The position numbers and the translations under genes were made by a program. Below the pieces are notes generated by a model, which had not been told where the DNA came from, ran no database searches, and worked only from the letters and a program-made list of their open reading frames with translations. From Tetraselmis striata (Eukaryota > Chlorophyta > Chlorodendrophyceae > Chlorodendrales > Chlorodendraceae): a DNA stretch of 64,000 nt. Location: assembly GCA_006384855.1 (NCBI GenBank), contig VCJN01003582.1, positions 1-64,000 of the forward strand. The letters run 5' to 3'. Of this stretch, positions 1 to 11,996 are shown piece after piece. Position 1 is the stretch's first letter; every line of letters starts with the position of its first letter.

Positions 1-2708
1 ATCAATGTCCGATCACGACTTACTAAAATCCAAACTACCCGACCACCCAGATTTACCCCCGCTCACTATGCTCCTAGATTCCGGCGCTACACTGTGTTTT
101 ATTGACGAGGCCTTCGCCCGCCTGCGCAAATTTAAGACCGCACCGCTACAAAATAAAATACGTATTGTTATGGCAGACGACCGTATGACACTGGCATTGC
201 AATCATGCACATTACGACTCGACATAAATGGATATCAGGCAAACGTTGAGTTTATAATAACCTCCTTACAGAATAACTTCGACGCCGTCCTCGGCCTTTC
301 CTTTCTCAAAAACCACAACCCAAATATTAATTGGACCACCGGTTCGCTTACGTTCTCCGACGGGCACACCGTGACATGCCCTATTGAACCTCGCTCAAGT
401 AACGTCGACGTAGTTCACGCCAACACTATGGCTCGCTCGTGAGATACTTGAAAAAATATCCCGACACCGTGTTCTTATGTGCCGTGCTGCGCGAGTACGA
501 CGCCACGGAACACACTACTGCCCTTTCCGTAGATAATGATAAAGCCGGTATTACAACCGACCAGTCTGCCGAATATACCCAACAAATACGTCCCCTCCTA
601 CTTTAACACAAAAGTATTTGCCAACCATTGGATTGCCTCCCGCAACCCCGCCCGGGCTTTGGTTTCGAATTACCCCTACTCCCTGATGCCCATGTACCAC
701 CTGGCAAAGTACATTGCGCATCCCCTGCCGAGTTGGATGAGTTATAAAAGCAGTTAAATGACTTTTTAGACAAAGGCTTTATTAGAGAGTCGTTCTCACC
801 TTACGATGCACCCGTCATGTTCGCCCGAAAGGGAAATGGTGGCCTGCGCATGTGCATTGATTATCGCCAATTAAATAAATACACGTGCCGAATAGAATTC
901 CCAATTCCACACGCTGACATGCTGCTAGATATGCTCTCCGGCGCTGCAGTTTACTCAGCTCTCGACCTTGCCCTAGGCTATCACCAACTCCGGATCAAAG
1001 ACTCCGACGTCCAGAAAACGTCGTTTAAAACTCAGTTCGGCCAGTTCGAATTTATGGTTATGCCATTCGGCCTGTCTAATGCCCCCTCGGCGTTCCAACG
1101 GTGGATGAATAACATCCTTCAACCGCACAAAAACACATTTATTCTTGTTTACCTTGACGATGTACTAGCATTTAGCAACTCACTCGATGACCATTTGATA
1201 CACCTTGATGCCACACGCAGCCTCCTCGCCGACAACGACATACGCCTGCGATTGCCCAAATGCTTCTTCGCCAAAGATGAGCTGGAATGTTTATTTAGGT
1301 CATATGGTTAGCCAACATGGCACACGCCCTTCCGAAAATAAATTTGCTGCAGTTCGCGACTGGACCCCGCCTAAAACCGTAAAACAAATACAACAGTTCC
1401 TTGGACGAATTCTGCATTTTTTTATCCCAGATATGTCCACAAATATTCCCACCACGCGGCCCCTCTCTATGATATTTGCCGCAAGACTAAGAAATTTACT
1501 TGGGGGGAACGCGAGCACGTCGCCTTTAATGCTCTTAAACAATCACTATGTTCAGCCCCGGTCTTAAGAACTCCTAAAACAGGCCCAGTCGCCGAGTTTG
1601 TAGTCTCAACAAATGCTTCGAAATATGCCCTGGGCGCAGTCTTACTGCATAAGGACTCCGCCGGCCACCTCAGACCATGCGCTTGCTATGCTAACGTTTT
1701 ACAACCTGCCCATACTCGATACCCCACCTATGATCAAGAACTTTTAGGTGTGGTCTGCGCATTAAACGAATGGCGCTGCTATATCGAAGGCAGCTGCCGC
1801 ATAATTGTCATCACCGACCACGCAACACCCCGCCACTTACCAGATCAACCGGCGCTAGGCCGCCGTCACTCCCTATGGCTTAGCGTTTTTTTCCCATACC
1901 TTGCTAATCATCCCCGCACCGGTAAACCCGTCCTACAAATATTATATCGCAAAGGATCCCAAAATGAAGCTGATGCCCTGTCCCGCCGTCCGGACTTACA
2001 CCATGCCTTAACAGAACACGACACCCAACTTCTTGATAAAGATCTGGAGAACATGCATGATTTCCTCCCTACCATGTGCCACCTACAAGTTAATCCTGAA
2101 TTACTTGTTCCGCATCCGCCACGGCTACACAACTGACGCGAATTTGTATGGCAATCGCATTCCCATGGGCGTTACGTTCGATACCAACGACAACTTGTAC
2201 TGGATGGCTGATAAAGTATGCTTACCAACGTCGGATAAAACCCTGCTTAACTTAATTATCCAAGAATTCCACGACGCGGGCGGTCACCCCGATGCAGAAC
2301 GCACGCTCACCAACATCTCTAAAGCATTCTGGCGGCCCCACATGCGCAAACCCATAAAAAATTACTGCCGCACCTGCCCGACCTGCCAACGCATTAAAAA
2401 TTCCACCCAACGCCCCATTGGCTCTTTGTTGCCTCTTCCCAAAGGGACACGACCCTGGGAAGTTATTGCAATGGACTTTATCACCGGCCTCCCTGCGCAA
2501 AATGGCTTCGACACTATCGCCACATTTGTCTGCACTTTTACTAAATAAGCCACTTGATTCCATGCAGTATTCGTATAGACGCCCCCCAACTCGCCCGCTT
2601 GTTTATGATAACATTTTTTGCCACCACGGCCTTTGCCGCACCATAATATCTGACCGCTACTCCCGCTTCACCTCGACCTTCTGGCAAAATATGTTCCGAT
2701 CTTTATGG
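1..2708 (+). mobile_element. Ty3/gypsy LTR retrotransposon fossil, pol region
   Basis: Pol-like protein segments appear in Ty3/gypsy order. An aspartic protease lies at about 5-440 (LLDSGA followed by VLGLSFL). Reverse transcriptase lies at about 780-1300 (LDLALGYHQL, MPFGLSNAPSAFQ and the YLDD active site). RNase H lies at about 1600-2010, ending in a DALSRRPD-like motif. The HHCC zinc finger and start of the integrase core lie at about 2250-2708. The gag region and 5' LTR lie left of the window. The integrase core stops where the DIRS-like repeat begins at 2706, so the DIRS-like element probably landed in it. The copy is a fossil with several breaks. Its codon use is AT-richer than the host genes. 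Confidence 0.9.
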
Positions 2709-2947
2709 TCATATTGGTAATATAGAGGTTTGATTACACCGGGCTATTCTGTCACCGGTACTGGTCACGTTAAGATTCTAGTTTGAATGCTAGCTACCAG
2801 TACATGTACTCGCAGTACGCGTACCGCTTGGACTTTCCGATGTCCAGCGGCGCTAGCGACAGCATGCGACAGCCCTGCTATATGACGCACCCGCACCACG
2901 AGGAGAGTCCACCCTCTACCTTTGCGCCAGCTGACCACCTGGCGCAA
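2706..2947 (+). repeat. Left terminal repeat of the DIRS-like element
   Basis: This stretch starts with TCATATTGGTAATATAGAGG and matches 7350-7587 and 16,104-16,330 with few differences. It abuts the truncated gypsy integrase on its left. The right-hand copies extend about 55 bases further, into a segment containing CACCCCGCTATGCTACC that the left copy lacks. This asymmetry resembles the split direct repeats of PAT/Kangaroo-like DIRS elements. Confidence 0.85.
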
Positions 2948-5900
2948 CGGCGTCGCACCTCTCGTAGGTGTGCAAGGTGTGAATATCTCTACGAGTGGAC
3001 GGTCTCGACAACTAGTCTTCCACCACGACACTTGCGCACGCACGCTACCGACGATGGCAGGGGGCAAGAAGGTGGCAGACCCTACGAAGGCAACGCCAGC
3101 CGACAGTTTGGCCGAAACGCCCGCGGAGCCGACAGAGACAGCACGGGACACGACAACACTTGCGTTACTGCAAGCGCCGGCGTTGAAGGTGGACGCTTCA
3201 CGCTTTATCGACCCGCTTGGACAAACAGGACAACAACAAGCACAAGGAGCAGCGCGACATTCCCTCGGACGACGACGAAGTCGGCGAGGGTGGCAAGGAG
3301 CCGGAGCACGACGCCCGGATAGCCGCCGCTACGGGGGGGGGGGGGGGGGGGGGGGGGGCGCGCGACGCCGCGGCCGTGTTCATCGACCCTCGGGATTGGG
3401 AAGACCTCTTGCCCCGGGCGTACCAAGACTGCCCCCCCCCCCCCCCCCCCACCGGTCGGGCGCCACACGCCCGAGCCTTTGGCGGCCCCGTAACGACGAG
3501 GCCGACCGCTATCTCACTGAGGCCAACAAGACTGCGTCGCGCGACGAGTACCGCCACTTGCTGAGCTATGGCGTCTACCGCGCCGCCGCCAACGCGGCGG
3601 CTAAGACAACTCTGCTACGCTTCGCGCGCCCGATACCCCCACCCAAGACCGCGTCGACGCCCTCGACCTACTCGACGCCGCGCATCGCACGCTTAAAGCA
3701 GTGGGCGACGCGGATGAGGCCAGGCTCACCTACCTTCGACGCTTCAAGGCCAAGAAGGCCCTCACCCCCGAGGAACAAGTCGCCGAGCGACTCATCTACT
3801 CCCGAGTCTTCGACACCGCCGAGCATGAGCGCTCCGCCAACGTCGTCGACGGCCTCGAGGCAGCGCTCGAGGACAAGCGCCTCGAGAACGGCCTCGCGGA
3901 TGCGGCCAAGGCACAGGCATCAGCGACCTTCAAGAGGCAAGAAGCGGAGCGCGACACCGACCGCGACAAGGCGCGGAAGGAAAAGGACAAGGCGGCGCGC
4001 GAGAGGCGGGAGCAGCAACGCCGCGAGGCAGACGCCAAGAACCGCGACAAGAACAGCGACATGACCGGCGACAAGACACGCGACTGACGGTGTGGCGCGC
4101 CGCGCCGACAGTTGTTGCCCCGACTCCGACTATATGCGTCACCGCATAAGGCGGAGTTGGCGGCACTGGCGAAACATCGGCGCGAGCGCGCAAGTGACGA
4201 GCTGGATACGGGATGGCGTACGCGTGCCTTTCCGCTACAACCGGCCACCGCCAAGGTTCAACCAAGGCGTCTCGTTCAACGACGCAACCCCTGCCCAACT
4301 CAAGTTCCTCACCGCCGAACTAAGACGCTTTACGGCGGCCGGCGCGTGGGAGAAGCCTTCGTGCGCATGGTGGGTGTCCCGGGCGTTCTTCGTTCAGAAG
4401 CCCGGCGACAACCAGTGGCGTTTCATCATCGACCTCCGCGTGCTCAACTCCTTCTGCGCGCGCAAGAAACTACGGATGGAGACACTCATGGGCGTCCGAC
4501 ACCTGACCGTGAAAGGGGCCTACATGTTTTCGCTCGACCTGCAAGACGGCTTCTATGCCATGGGCATCGCGCCTTCCGACCGCGACTACTTCACGGTCAA
4601 CATCCGCGGGACACTCTACCGGCTGTGCGGCCTTCCCATGGGCTGGTCGCTCAGCCCTTACTACTTCACGACGTTCACGATGACGTTCGTCAAGCACCTA
4701 CGCTCTCCGACTACCCCCGCTGCGCCTGGCAATGTCCCGCGGTCGCGCCGCTGGCTGCGCCGCGGGCGGTGGAGGGGAGCGCGCATCTTACCATACATCG
4801 ACGATTCCTTGATGTTCGCCTCGTCGGAGCCGGAGGCGCTGGAGCTCCGCCAGCGCGTCGCCGACTTGCTGGACATCATGGGCCTGCTGCGCAACCCCGC
4901 CAAGGGGCTGTGGGAGCCGGTCCAGTACGGCCAGCACCTGGGGGTGGACATCGACACATCCACGGGATATTTTTATTCCCCGGTGGACAAACTGCAGCGG
5001 CTCGCGCGCCAAGCCAAGCAATTGCTGCAGCGCGCGGCCCGCGACGCCCGTTGGCTACCCGCCGCTGGAGCTGCAGTCGCTCGCTGGGCGGGCTCAATAC
5101 TTTTTTCTTGGCAATCCCGGCCGCGCGCTTCTACCTGCGGGAGCTCCACGACGTGGTGGGCTTGAAGTGGGGCGGCCGAGTGCACATGACACACCAGATG
5201 CGGCGCGACCTGCAGGGGTGGACCGCCGTGCCGACTCAGGCCAATGGCCGCCCTATCCACCGCCCTGTGGAGACGGCCTACATGCACTGCGACAGCTCCG
5301 GCTACGGTTGGGGTGCGGTGCTGAATGGCAAGCTGGAGGCGCGGGGGTTTTGGGGGGCAGCCGACGAGCGCCAGCACATCACCTGGAAAGAAAAGAAGGC
5401 CGTCCGGCTGGCAGTGGAGTCTTTCCTGTCGCACCTCGCCTGTCGCCGCGTGTTGCTGCACGAGGACAACCGGGCGGTGTGCAGCGCCCTTGCTGGCCTC
5501 ACTTCCCGCTCTCCGGCGATGGTGGCGGAGCTACGCAAGCTACGGTACCTGCTGGACAGCAACGGCGTACACATCAAAGCCCGCTACATCCGGTCCGCCG
5601 CGAACGTCTGGGCGGATCGACTGAGCCGACACCTCGACAGCGACGACTGGCAACTGGACCCCGTCATGTTCGCAAAGCTTGAGGCAATGTGGGGTGCGCA
5701 CTCCGTCGATCGGTTCGCATCAGCCCTGAACGCGATGCTACCACGCTACAACGCTGCGTGGTTGGACCCCGGTTGCGAGGCGGTGGACTCCCTGCACCTG
5801 TCCGATGCGAAGTGATGGCGTCGCGAGAACAACTACTGCAACCCCCCTTGGCCGCTTCTGCCGGACCTGGTGCAGAAGCTGCGCCACAGCGGCGCGGCCG

Positions 5901-7349
5901 CTACCGTCGTGGCCCCTCGCTGGGAGGGCAAGGTGTGGCACCAGGCACTTACCGAGATGGCGGTGGCGGAGCGCGTGGTACTGCCTCGCCGCGATCTTTT
6001 TCGGCCGGGGCGGAGGGCAGGGCGCGAAATGCCCGGAGCGCCGCGCTGGGCAGTGAGTGTCTTCCGTGTGCCATACCGTCATGGCTGCACCTGCGCCGCG
6101 GATCAGTGAGCGCAACCTTGGCGTTGTTCCCGGTACGAGGTGCTACGCCTGTCGTCAGGCCCGCGCGCGCGCCACGCGTGCCGCAGGCAAAATATGTTGG
6201 ACATCCAGAGCAGCGGCACGAACCCGTTGGCAGCTACTATGCATCCGTAAACGCGTTCAATACTAGGTAACGACCAACTCGGCGAAACGGCGCTTCATTT
6301 GTACAAGTCGGCGTGGGCAGAGACTATCGCCAGTACGTACGGCAGTAGTGCCATCCGCCCATTCCTACAGTTCTGCGCTGAGCAGGGTGTGCCGCCCCTG
6401 GGTGGCACGGCGGCAACCGTCGCGCGCTACATCGCGTGGCTGGGTTTGCGGGGGATGGTCAAAGCAGCCAGTCTGCAGCCTTACCTTTCCGCGATCAACG
6501 GTTTCTACCGCGACCACGGCGCGGAGCCGGTGGCGCAAGGCGACCTCATCAGCAAGGTGAGAAAGGGCCTCGCGGCATCGCAAGTTGAGCTAGACCCGCT
6601 TGGGGTCCGCACCGACGTGCCCGCCCGGTTGATCACACGGACGTTGCGGCTGGCGGAGACCCTGCGTGAGGAGTTGGGACCCACATGGACCCGCGACCAG
6701 CTTCCTCGTATCCTCTTGTTCCGCGCCGCGATGGCTGTCGTTGCCATGTATGTGTTCTACGCGCGTGGCAAGGCCGGCGTAGCCTGTCAAACGGGCGATT
6801 TGACGGTCACTGCAGATGGTACAATCCTATTGTACCATCGGGACCGAAAAGGCAGACGCGGGCAGCACCGTGACCGTAAGTTACAGTGCCAGATTCCGGC
6901 GCGCGCGCAGCCCCGGATTGCGGCCATGCTGCTCTATTTTGATGCCGCACGCGCAGTTTACTGCGGTCAGCGCGGACTGCCAGCAGCCCGGTGGGCAGTG
7001 ACCTACGACGAGCCGGCGGCATCGTGGACATCGGCCACCGTTACAGACTGGTTGCAGCTAGTGGCAGATATGTTGGAGGAGCACCCGCCTCCCGGGTTTG
7101 TGTGGACGTCACACTCTCTCCGCAAGGGCGCGGCCACTGCGGCGTACGCCATCGGCGTGGTGCTGCAGAAGATCAAGCACTTTGGCGGTTGGGCGCAGTT
7201 GTCCAGCGTCGTGCTCGACTACATCAATCCTACGGCGCTGCCGTGTGCGGCATCGTGGCAGCTCTTCGGCTGGCTTACCCCTTGGGTGGGCCGCCAGCGA
7301 CAGCCTGCCCGCCCATGGGCGGCATGATGGCAAATGCGGCCCCACAATG

Positions 7350-7645
7350 GTTAAATGGTCATATTGGTAATATAGAGGTTTGATTACACCGGGCTATTCT
7401 GTCACCGGTACTAGTAACGTTAAGATTCTAGTTTGAATGCTAGCTATCAGTACATGTACTCGCAATACGCGTACCGCTTGGACTTCCCGATGTCCAGCGG
7501 CGCTAGCGACAGCATGCGACAGCCCTGCTACATGACGCACCCGCACCACGAGGGGAGTCCACCTTCTGCCTTTGCGCTAGCTGACCAGCTAGCGCAGCCC
7601 ACCCACCCCGCTATGCTACCCTTTATTCAATGCGGACAGTACGCC
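7350..7645 (+). repeat. Right terminal repeat of the DIRS-like element
   Basis: This is a near-copy of the left repeat plus about 55 bases that it shares only with the right end of the second DIRS-like copy at 16.1-16.4 kb. It starts 23 bases after the recombinase frame ends. The shared extension places the element's right edge near 7645. Confidence 0.82.
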
Positions 7646-8258
7646 CGTGGGAATACTCACACCTTCCCTCCGCATTATGCTTACGCAACCTGATTATCAG
7701 ATCATGTCTGCCAAATTATCAGCCCGCTTTCCTTTACGTATCCCGTAAGGCTACTTTTTGGGGCCGGGATGGAATGTTAGGGTTACCACCATAACCCTGC
7801 CTGCATACCTATACTTACAAACCTATACCGTCATACTCATACCACTCACTCCCTTATACCAAAACAAGAACACTCAACCAAGCTGCTCATCCGCCCACGC
7901 ACATATGCTTGCCACATGCATGTCACATGCTCGCCACATGCTTACCACGTGGCTGCCACATGCTTGCCACATGCATGTCACATGCTTGCCACATGCTCGC
8001 CACATGCCATGCTTTCACCAGCCATGACAACCCTATGACCCCCTGATGACAACAAGCATAGATTGCATACATGAACCCAAATGCATACATGCGAACCGAC
8101 TGCCAAACGGATAGTGGCACAAAGCCGTGTATGCCTTGGCATACTGTAACAATTTTCCTTTGCTGCAAACCTTTTCCTTGCATGTGCTAAAGTCTCTCGC
8201 CTAAAGCTTACAGTCCCTCACTCAGCCCTTCTTCCACCGGAAATTGTGGTATACATAG
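7646..8258. other. Stretch without a gene, with a short tandem repeat
   Basis: No credible coding region is visible. The first part may be the far side of the interrupted gypsy fossil: a TGTTAGGGTTACC sequence at about 7773 could be the start of its LTR, but no partner is in view. From about 7911 a short CACATGC-type tandem repeat runs to about 8010. The remainder is moderately AT-rich with nothing recognisable. Confidence 0.5.
7911..8010. repeat. Short tandem repeat of CACATGC-type units
   Basis: About ten degenerate 9-10-base units of the form CCACATGCTTG, TCACATGCTCG and CCACGTGGCTG follow one another. A higher-order unit of about 50 bases is repeated, since the pair CCACATGCATG / TCACATGCT occurs twice. 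There are no unique spacers, so it is not a CRISPR-like array. Confidence 0.8.
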
Positions 8259-9134
8259 TTATACCCAGCAAGACACCATCTTGTGGAAGTAGGGGGAGGC
8301 GCGGGAGGTTTTGGGGGGAGGGGTGTTACACACGCGAGGAATGGCGGTATTCGGTGCTACATACAGCGAAAGGCAGTATGCACCCTCACCTGAGCATCGG
8401 GTAGCGTGGAGCGAATGGCCGCCCGGATGCCGGTGCCTTTTGTCGCTGACGTCGCACCTAACAATAGGGATAGTGCCGTAGATTCGGCGGTGCGCTGCAA
8501 ATTTGGAAGTGAAAAGGAAGCTCACGGAGGCCTCGCTCTCGCTTGCGGCAAAAGCAAAGGAGATGGGCCAGAAACGGTGGACGAACTTCTTCTTGTCGGG
8601 GTCAGACTCGAGCGAATATGTTCCCACGGTGATAAGCATCCACGTTCCATAGTGGATCGTGTGAGTGCCATTTGTGACCAAGAAGACTGGCTGGCAATTC
8701 GGATAGCTCCACATGGCGGAGATTGCGGAGAAGCCCGTCGCTACTGAAGGATACCGCAGAGGCGGCAGGCTCGATGTCAAAGACGACGAGACAGTTCAGT
8801 GGCACCTCGCCCACAGACTCCCCAGCACCGGTGCCATCCGCGTCAAGCATGTGCGCAGAACGCGGAGACGTCCGCGAAGGACTCAATTATTGATGTGCCT
8901 CAACAAGAACTTCTTCCTAGCTCATGCATCCTTTCGAAAGCCGTCGTCCCGGATCTTCTCACGCATCTGACGAGGCAGCTTGGCAATAACTCGGCCGGGC
9001 GTGTCCGACATGATGAAGGGCCGCATGACAGTCTTTACGCTAAGTGGAACTTTGTTGTCATACACCTTAGCATGCTCGTGCGGGCAATCGTCACGTTGCA
9101 GCTCCCACAACCTCGTGACATCACTGCGCCACAT
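8259..9134 (-). pseudogene. MULE-type DNA transposase remnant
   Basis: The minus-strand translation from 8780 downward contains a segment typical of Mutator-like (MULE) DDE transposases. It has LVTNGTHTIHYGTW, WMLITVGTYSLESDP and then FWPISFAFAASESEASVSFLF, with the spacing of the family's DGTH / LIT.GT / HSFRP.A..F...E pattern. The first catalytic Asp is replaced by Asn (NGTH near 8670). A second Asp may be the one in RCDVSDKRH near 8450. Further upstream on the same strand (9134-8922) lies MWRSDVTRLWELQRDD, probably more of the N-terminal part, in a different frame. The gene is truncated and shifted at least twice, and no terminal inverted repeats were found. Its class is moderately sure and the copy is not functional. 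Confidence 0.6.
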
Positions 9135-9223
9135 GGAGGGGGCACCACAGCCGACGTCGGTGGGACTTTCAATAGAAAACCTTTAGACAAATTGAGAGTT
9201 AGGTTAGCAAGGCCGACGAGCTA

Positions 9224-9951
9224 ATGCTTGCCCCGTGCTACACGATTGGAGGGGGGCGGGGGGGGGGTGGGCGGGGGGGGGGAGCTCATTTGTTGGGCGA
9301 GTGGGAGCGTGCTACTCACTGCGCGGGCCGCGTCTATCACATCATCGACAAAGACAAATCTGCCTCTGGGCAACATGAGTTGGAGTTGAGGTTGTTTGAG
9401 CCTTGGGTAGTCCATCCGGACACTGGCAAGCCCGACAAGCCCTTTTGGGTTGCGAACCGCGAGGCTGGGGGCACCTTGGCCACCGGGTGGGGCGATGTGC
9501 GTGACATGGTGTGGCCCCCGATAACAATGTTCCCATATACTACTTTGAGCACTTCTACAACAACTCCGGCGTAACGTACCCATTCCACTCGGGGCCCGGA
9601 TGCGCGAGGAAGTGGGCGGCTACGACCTCGTGAACATGGCTGGCATCTAAACAACATTGCTGGCACGGACACCAATATCAATAGGGACGCTTTGATGTTG
9701 AAGGTGCAGAGGAGCCTGTGCGAATACGTTATGCGTCTAGACACGAATGATGGGATGTTGGATGGCGTCATTTGCCACGAGACTGCCATAGGTGTCCCGA
9801 CCTCATGCATTAGACCTGTGACAAGCGGGACAAGCTAGGTCTCACCCAACATGAGTGGCTCGTCCTACTGCCCAAAAAGCCCAAGCCCAAGCGCAAGAAG
9901 AAGGAAATCTGCGATGATGGAGACGATAGCGAGGGAGGTTTCGATATGTAA
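9224..9951 (+). pseudogene. Decayed unknown ORF with a basic C-terminal tail
   Basis: The plus strand holds a convincing but broken protein. From about 9290 it reads LLGEWERATHCAGRVYHI and then LRLFEPWVVHPDTGKPDKPF. After a frame change comes VPIYYFEHFYNNSGVTYPFH. The end (about 9830-9951) is a lysine-rich tail, LLPKKPKPKRKKKE, followed by an acidic stretch and a TAA stop. The tail resembles a nuclear localisation signal. The family is not recognised. Given its setting beside a MULE fragment and other decayed genes, it is probably an accessory ORF of a mobile element. A G-rich tract (about 9249-9283) lies just inside the start. Confidence 0.4.
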
Positions 9952-10604
9952 CAAATTGTGGGATTTAGATAGTAATTCGCTGGTATGTAACACATACATC
10001 CCGTGTGGTTTCCAAGCCCCTCCACGGAATGCATTAATCATAAATAGTCAACACGCCTAGCGTTGCGGTACAGTACTCAGTCGCCTCATCAAGTTGCACG
10101 GCGTACAAGTACCGAGATATTGCGCGCGAACTACTTATGTACGAGAATCCTTCATACGGGCCGCGCGCGGCGCGTCCAGCACACAGCAAACTCCCGGACC
10201 CACCCTGAATTGCACGTAGCGCGCTCGCCGCCAGTGCCCACGGCCATTGCCCATCACGCCCCCCGGAGCGCGAACCCTATCCTTTGGGTACTCATAATTG
10301 GCGGTGGTCGGGCAAGCGCAGGTGGTGCCCACTGTGGTCAACAGTGGCTGCGCACTCGCCCGCATCAGGACGGCACGGATGTCTCTACCTTTTCTGCCCC
10401 ACTCACTCACTGCAACTCACCCACGCACGCCAAACATAATCGGAGACATATCTCGGCACCGATCCCACCCGACAAGGACCCGATATCGCTAGAGGGAGAG
10501 GAAGCCGAGGACCCGACGTCGTTACCGTGGCCGATTTTTGAGTTCCTCCGCTATTCTCTCGCATTGTCCGTTGACGCTACAGGGTGTAGGAGGCTGAAGA
10601 TCCG
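9952..10604. other. Stretch without a recognisable gene
   Basis: Several frames stay open but show no family pattern, and they are shadows of one another. No terminal repeats or homopolymer tracts occur here. It is probably internal non-coding or decayed sequence of the surrounding mobile DNA. Confidence 0.4.
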
Positions 10605-11990
10605 TTGGGCCGAAGCAGCGCCCCAACGGTATATATGGCGCGGCGCGGGAATTTCGCTCGGTGCAGCCTGGCCATTTCGCCCAACCAGCTCGCCGCCTCC
10701 GAATTCTGCCGGCATTCTGGCAAGTCAACCACGGTAGACGGACTGGCAGTTGCGGGCGAGGAGGCGATGGTCTCGGCAATGGCCGAGGCGATGTACGACC
10801 GCTTGAACAACCATCACATGCAAAGAGGCTTGAATAAGCCCGCGAGAACGACCTTTCGCGGCGTGCCAGCAGACCTTCTCGTCTCGGTCTGCGAGGCACG
10901 ACTGATAATGTGGCACAAGGTCCGCGTCACAGCCCGCGGCGGGAGCAAGAAGATTAGATATATGACCACCTGTCGCGAGGGAGTCGAGTCGGTCGCGTCT
11001 TCCAGACGGACGACCGTGCACGGCGGGCCGCTGAAGGTTCGCAATCACAAGCAGCCTGCAAAGAAGGCACGGGCTGAGGCATGGGCGGAGCTGCACGTGA
11101 AGAGGGGAGCGCACGGTGTTGGGGTTAGGACGACCGACAGGGGGGATATCGCGTCCACGTTGTACCCTCTGTCCCTAGAAGTGAAGGAGGAGCATTCCCG
11201 GGCCATCGCAGCAAGCTGAAGGTAGTGAAGGTGAGTGTGTACTTGCACACCGGAGTGGTGGCAGCGAAGGAGCACACCGACATGCATATGTCCACTGGCT
11301 ACTCAGTGGACCCAAGTGATCCAAAGGCATGGTTTTTCCTTCCTACCTTTGATGATCTCAAAGCATACGCAATGCGCGAGCTGCAAGCGCTGTGCGAGGC
11401 GCATTGTATGCACCTCGTGGGTCCGATGGACGACAGCGATGCTCTACGCTCTGTGCTGGGCTGGGACTGTAGCGCACTCATCCCCGCTTCCAGCTCTTTC
11501 TAGACAGATTGGTGGCTCTGTATTCCGGTGGGAGGGGCCGCCGGGCGAGCGAGGCATACAAGTTGGAACGGGAGGCGTTCTGGATTGTGCGCTCAGAGCG
11601 CGCGCGCGAGCTGCGTGAGCGCGCTCGAAGCTGCGCGCTAAGGAGTGGCAGGAGCGCATGGAGCGAAGGTCAACGGGTACCTCGGACAGCACCAACGAAG
11701 ACGACTATTCAACGGCAAGTAGCCCACATCAGCACAGTCATAAAAGCAACGACAGCATTGCCAACTGGGATGCGGCAAACTGCGGGCCAGATGTGAAGCA
11801 GCACTACATGCAGATGAAGGCGGAGCGCGAAGCAACGATGGAGGCAGGAGGCGAGGCTTGTAGCATCGATGAAGGGGGGTCTGAGGATGGGGGTGAGCCG
11901 AGCACCCGCCGCTCACGTTACATGGTTGTCTATGGCAAATCCAGTAAAGGCGAGAAGGAGAAGGGGAAGGGGCACGTTCACTATATGTAA
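10605..11990 (+). pseudogene. Unclassified broken gene, plus-strand member of a convergent pair
   Basis: Three successive stretches look coding. They are 10,605-11,219 (with AMYDRLNNHHMQRGLNKPAR), 11,225-11,503 (with KAWFFLPTFDDLKAYAMREL) and a final part to 11,990 (YKLEREAFWIVRSERARELR, then an acidic Ser/Asp-rich tail ending KGEKEKGKGHVHYM). The changes of frame could be introns or decay. No known domain is recognised. The C-terminal part is highly charged and may be a coiled coil. It converges with the minus-strand gene ending near 12,000, and the two stop codons are only a few bases apart. That layout suggests two genes of one DNA element, but this is inference. Confidence 0.35.
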
Positions 11991-11996
11991 TAAATG

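Larger units (their letters stand above)
2706..7645 (+). mobile_element. DIRS-like (tyrosine-recombinase) retrotransposon inserted in the gypsy fossil
   Basis: The element has, in order: a left repeat (2706-2947), a gag-like basic and acidic coiled region (about 3054-4087), reverse transcriptase with RNase H (4092-5815) and a tyrosine recombinase (6299-7327), then a right repeat (7350-7645). The RT shows SLDLQDGFYAM, GLPMGWSLSP and a YIDD active site. The RNase H shows HCDSSGYGWG and NVWADRLSRH. The recombinase carries the HSLRKG box and a C-terminal GGWAQLSSVVLDY catalytic tyrosine. No DDE integrase is present, which fits DIRS/Kangaroo-type elements known from Volvox and Chlamydomonas. Most of the element is preserved. 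It looks old but only moderately decayed, with a handful of breaks. Confidence 0.88.

Noticed and set aside
3198-3564. Long Gly- or Pro-rich frames on both strands
   Set aside because: They are translations of G and C homopolymers and shadows of the DIRS-like element's gag-like region.
4112-5815. A 567-residue frame overlapping the DIRS-like RT
   Set aside because: Only its last third (RNase H) has a family pattern; the first two thirds are an Arg/Pro-rich shadow of the RT frame.
7911-8010. Regularly spaced short repeats as a CRISPR-like array
   Set aside because: Units are contiguous with no unique spacers, and the context is eukaryotic.
11120-11135. GGGGTTAGG as a telomere-like repeat
   Set aside because: A single occurrence, not an array.
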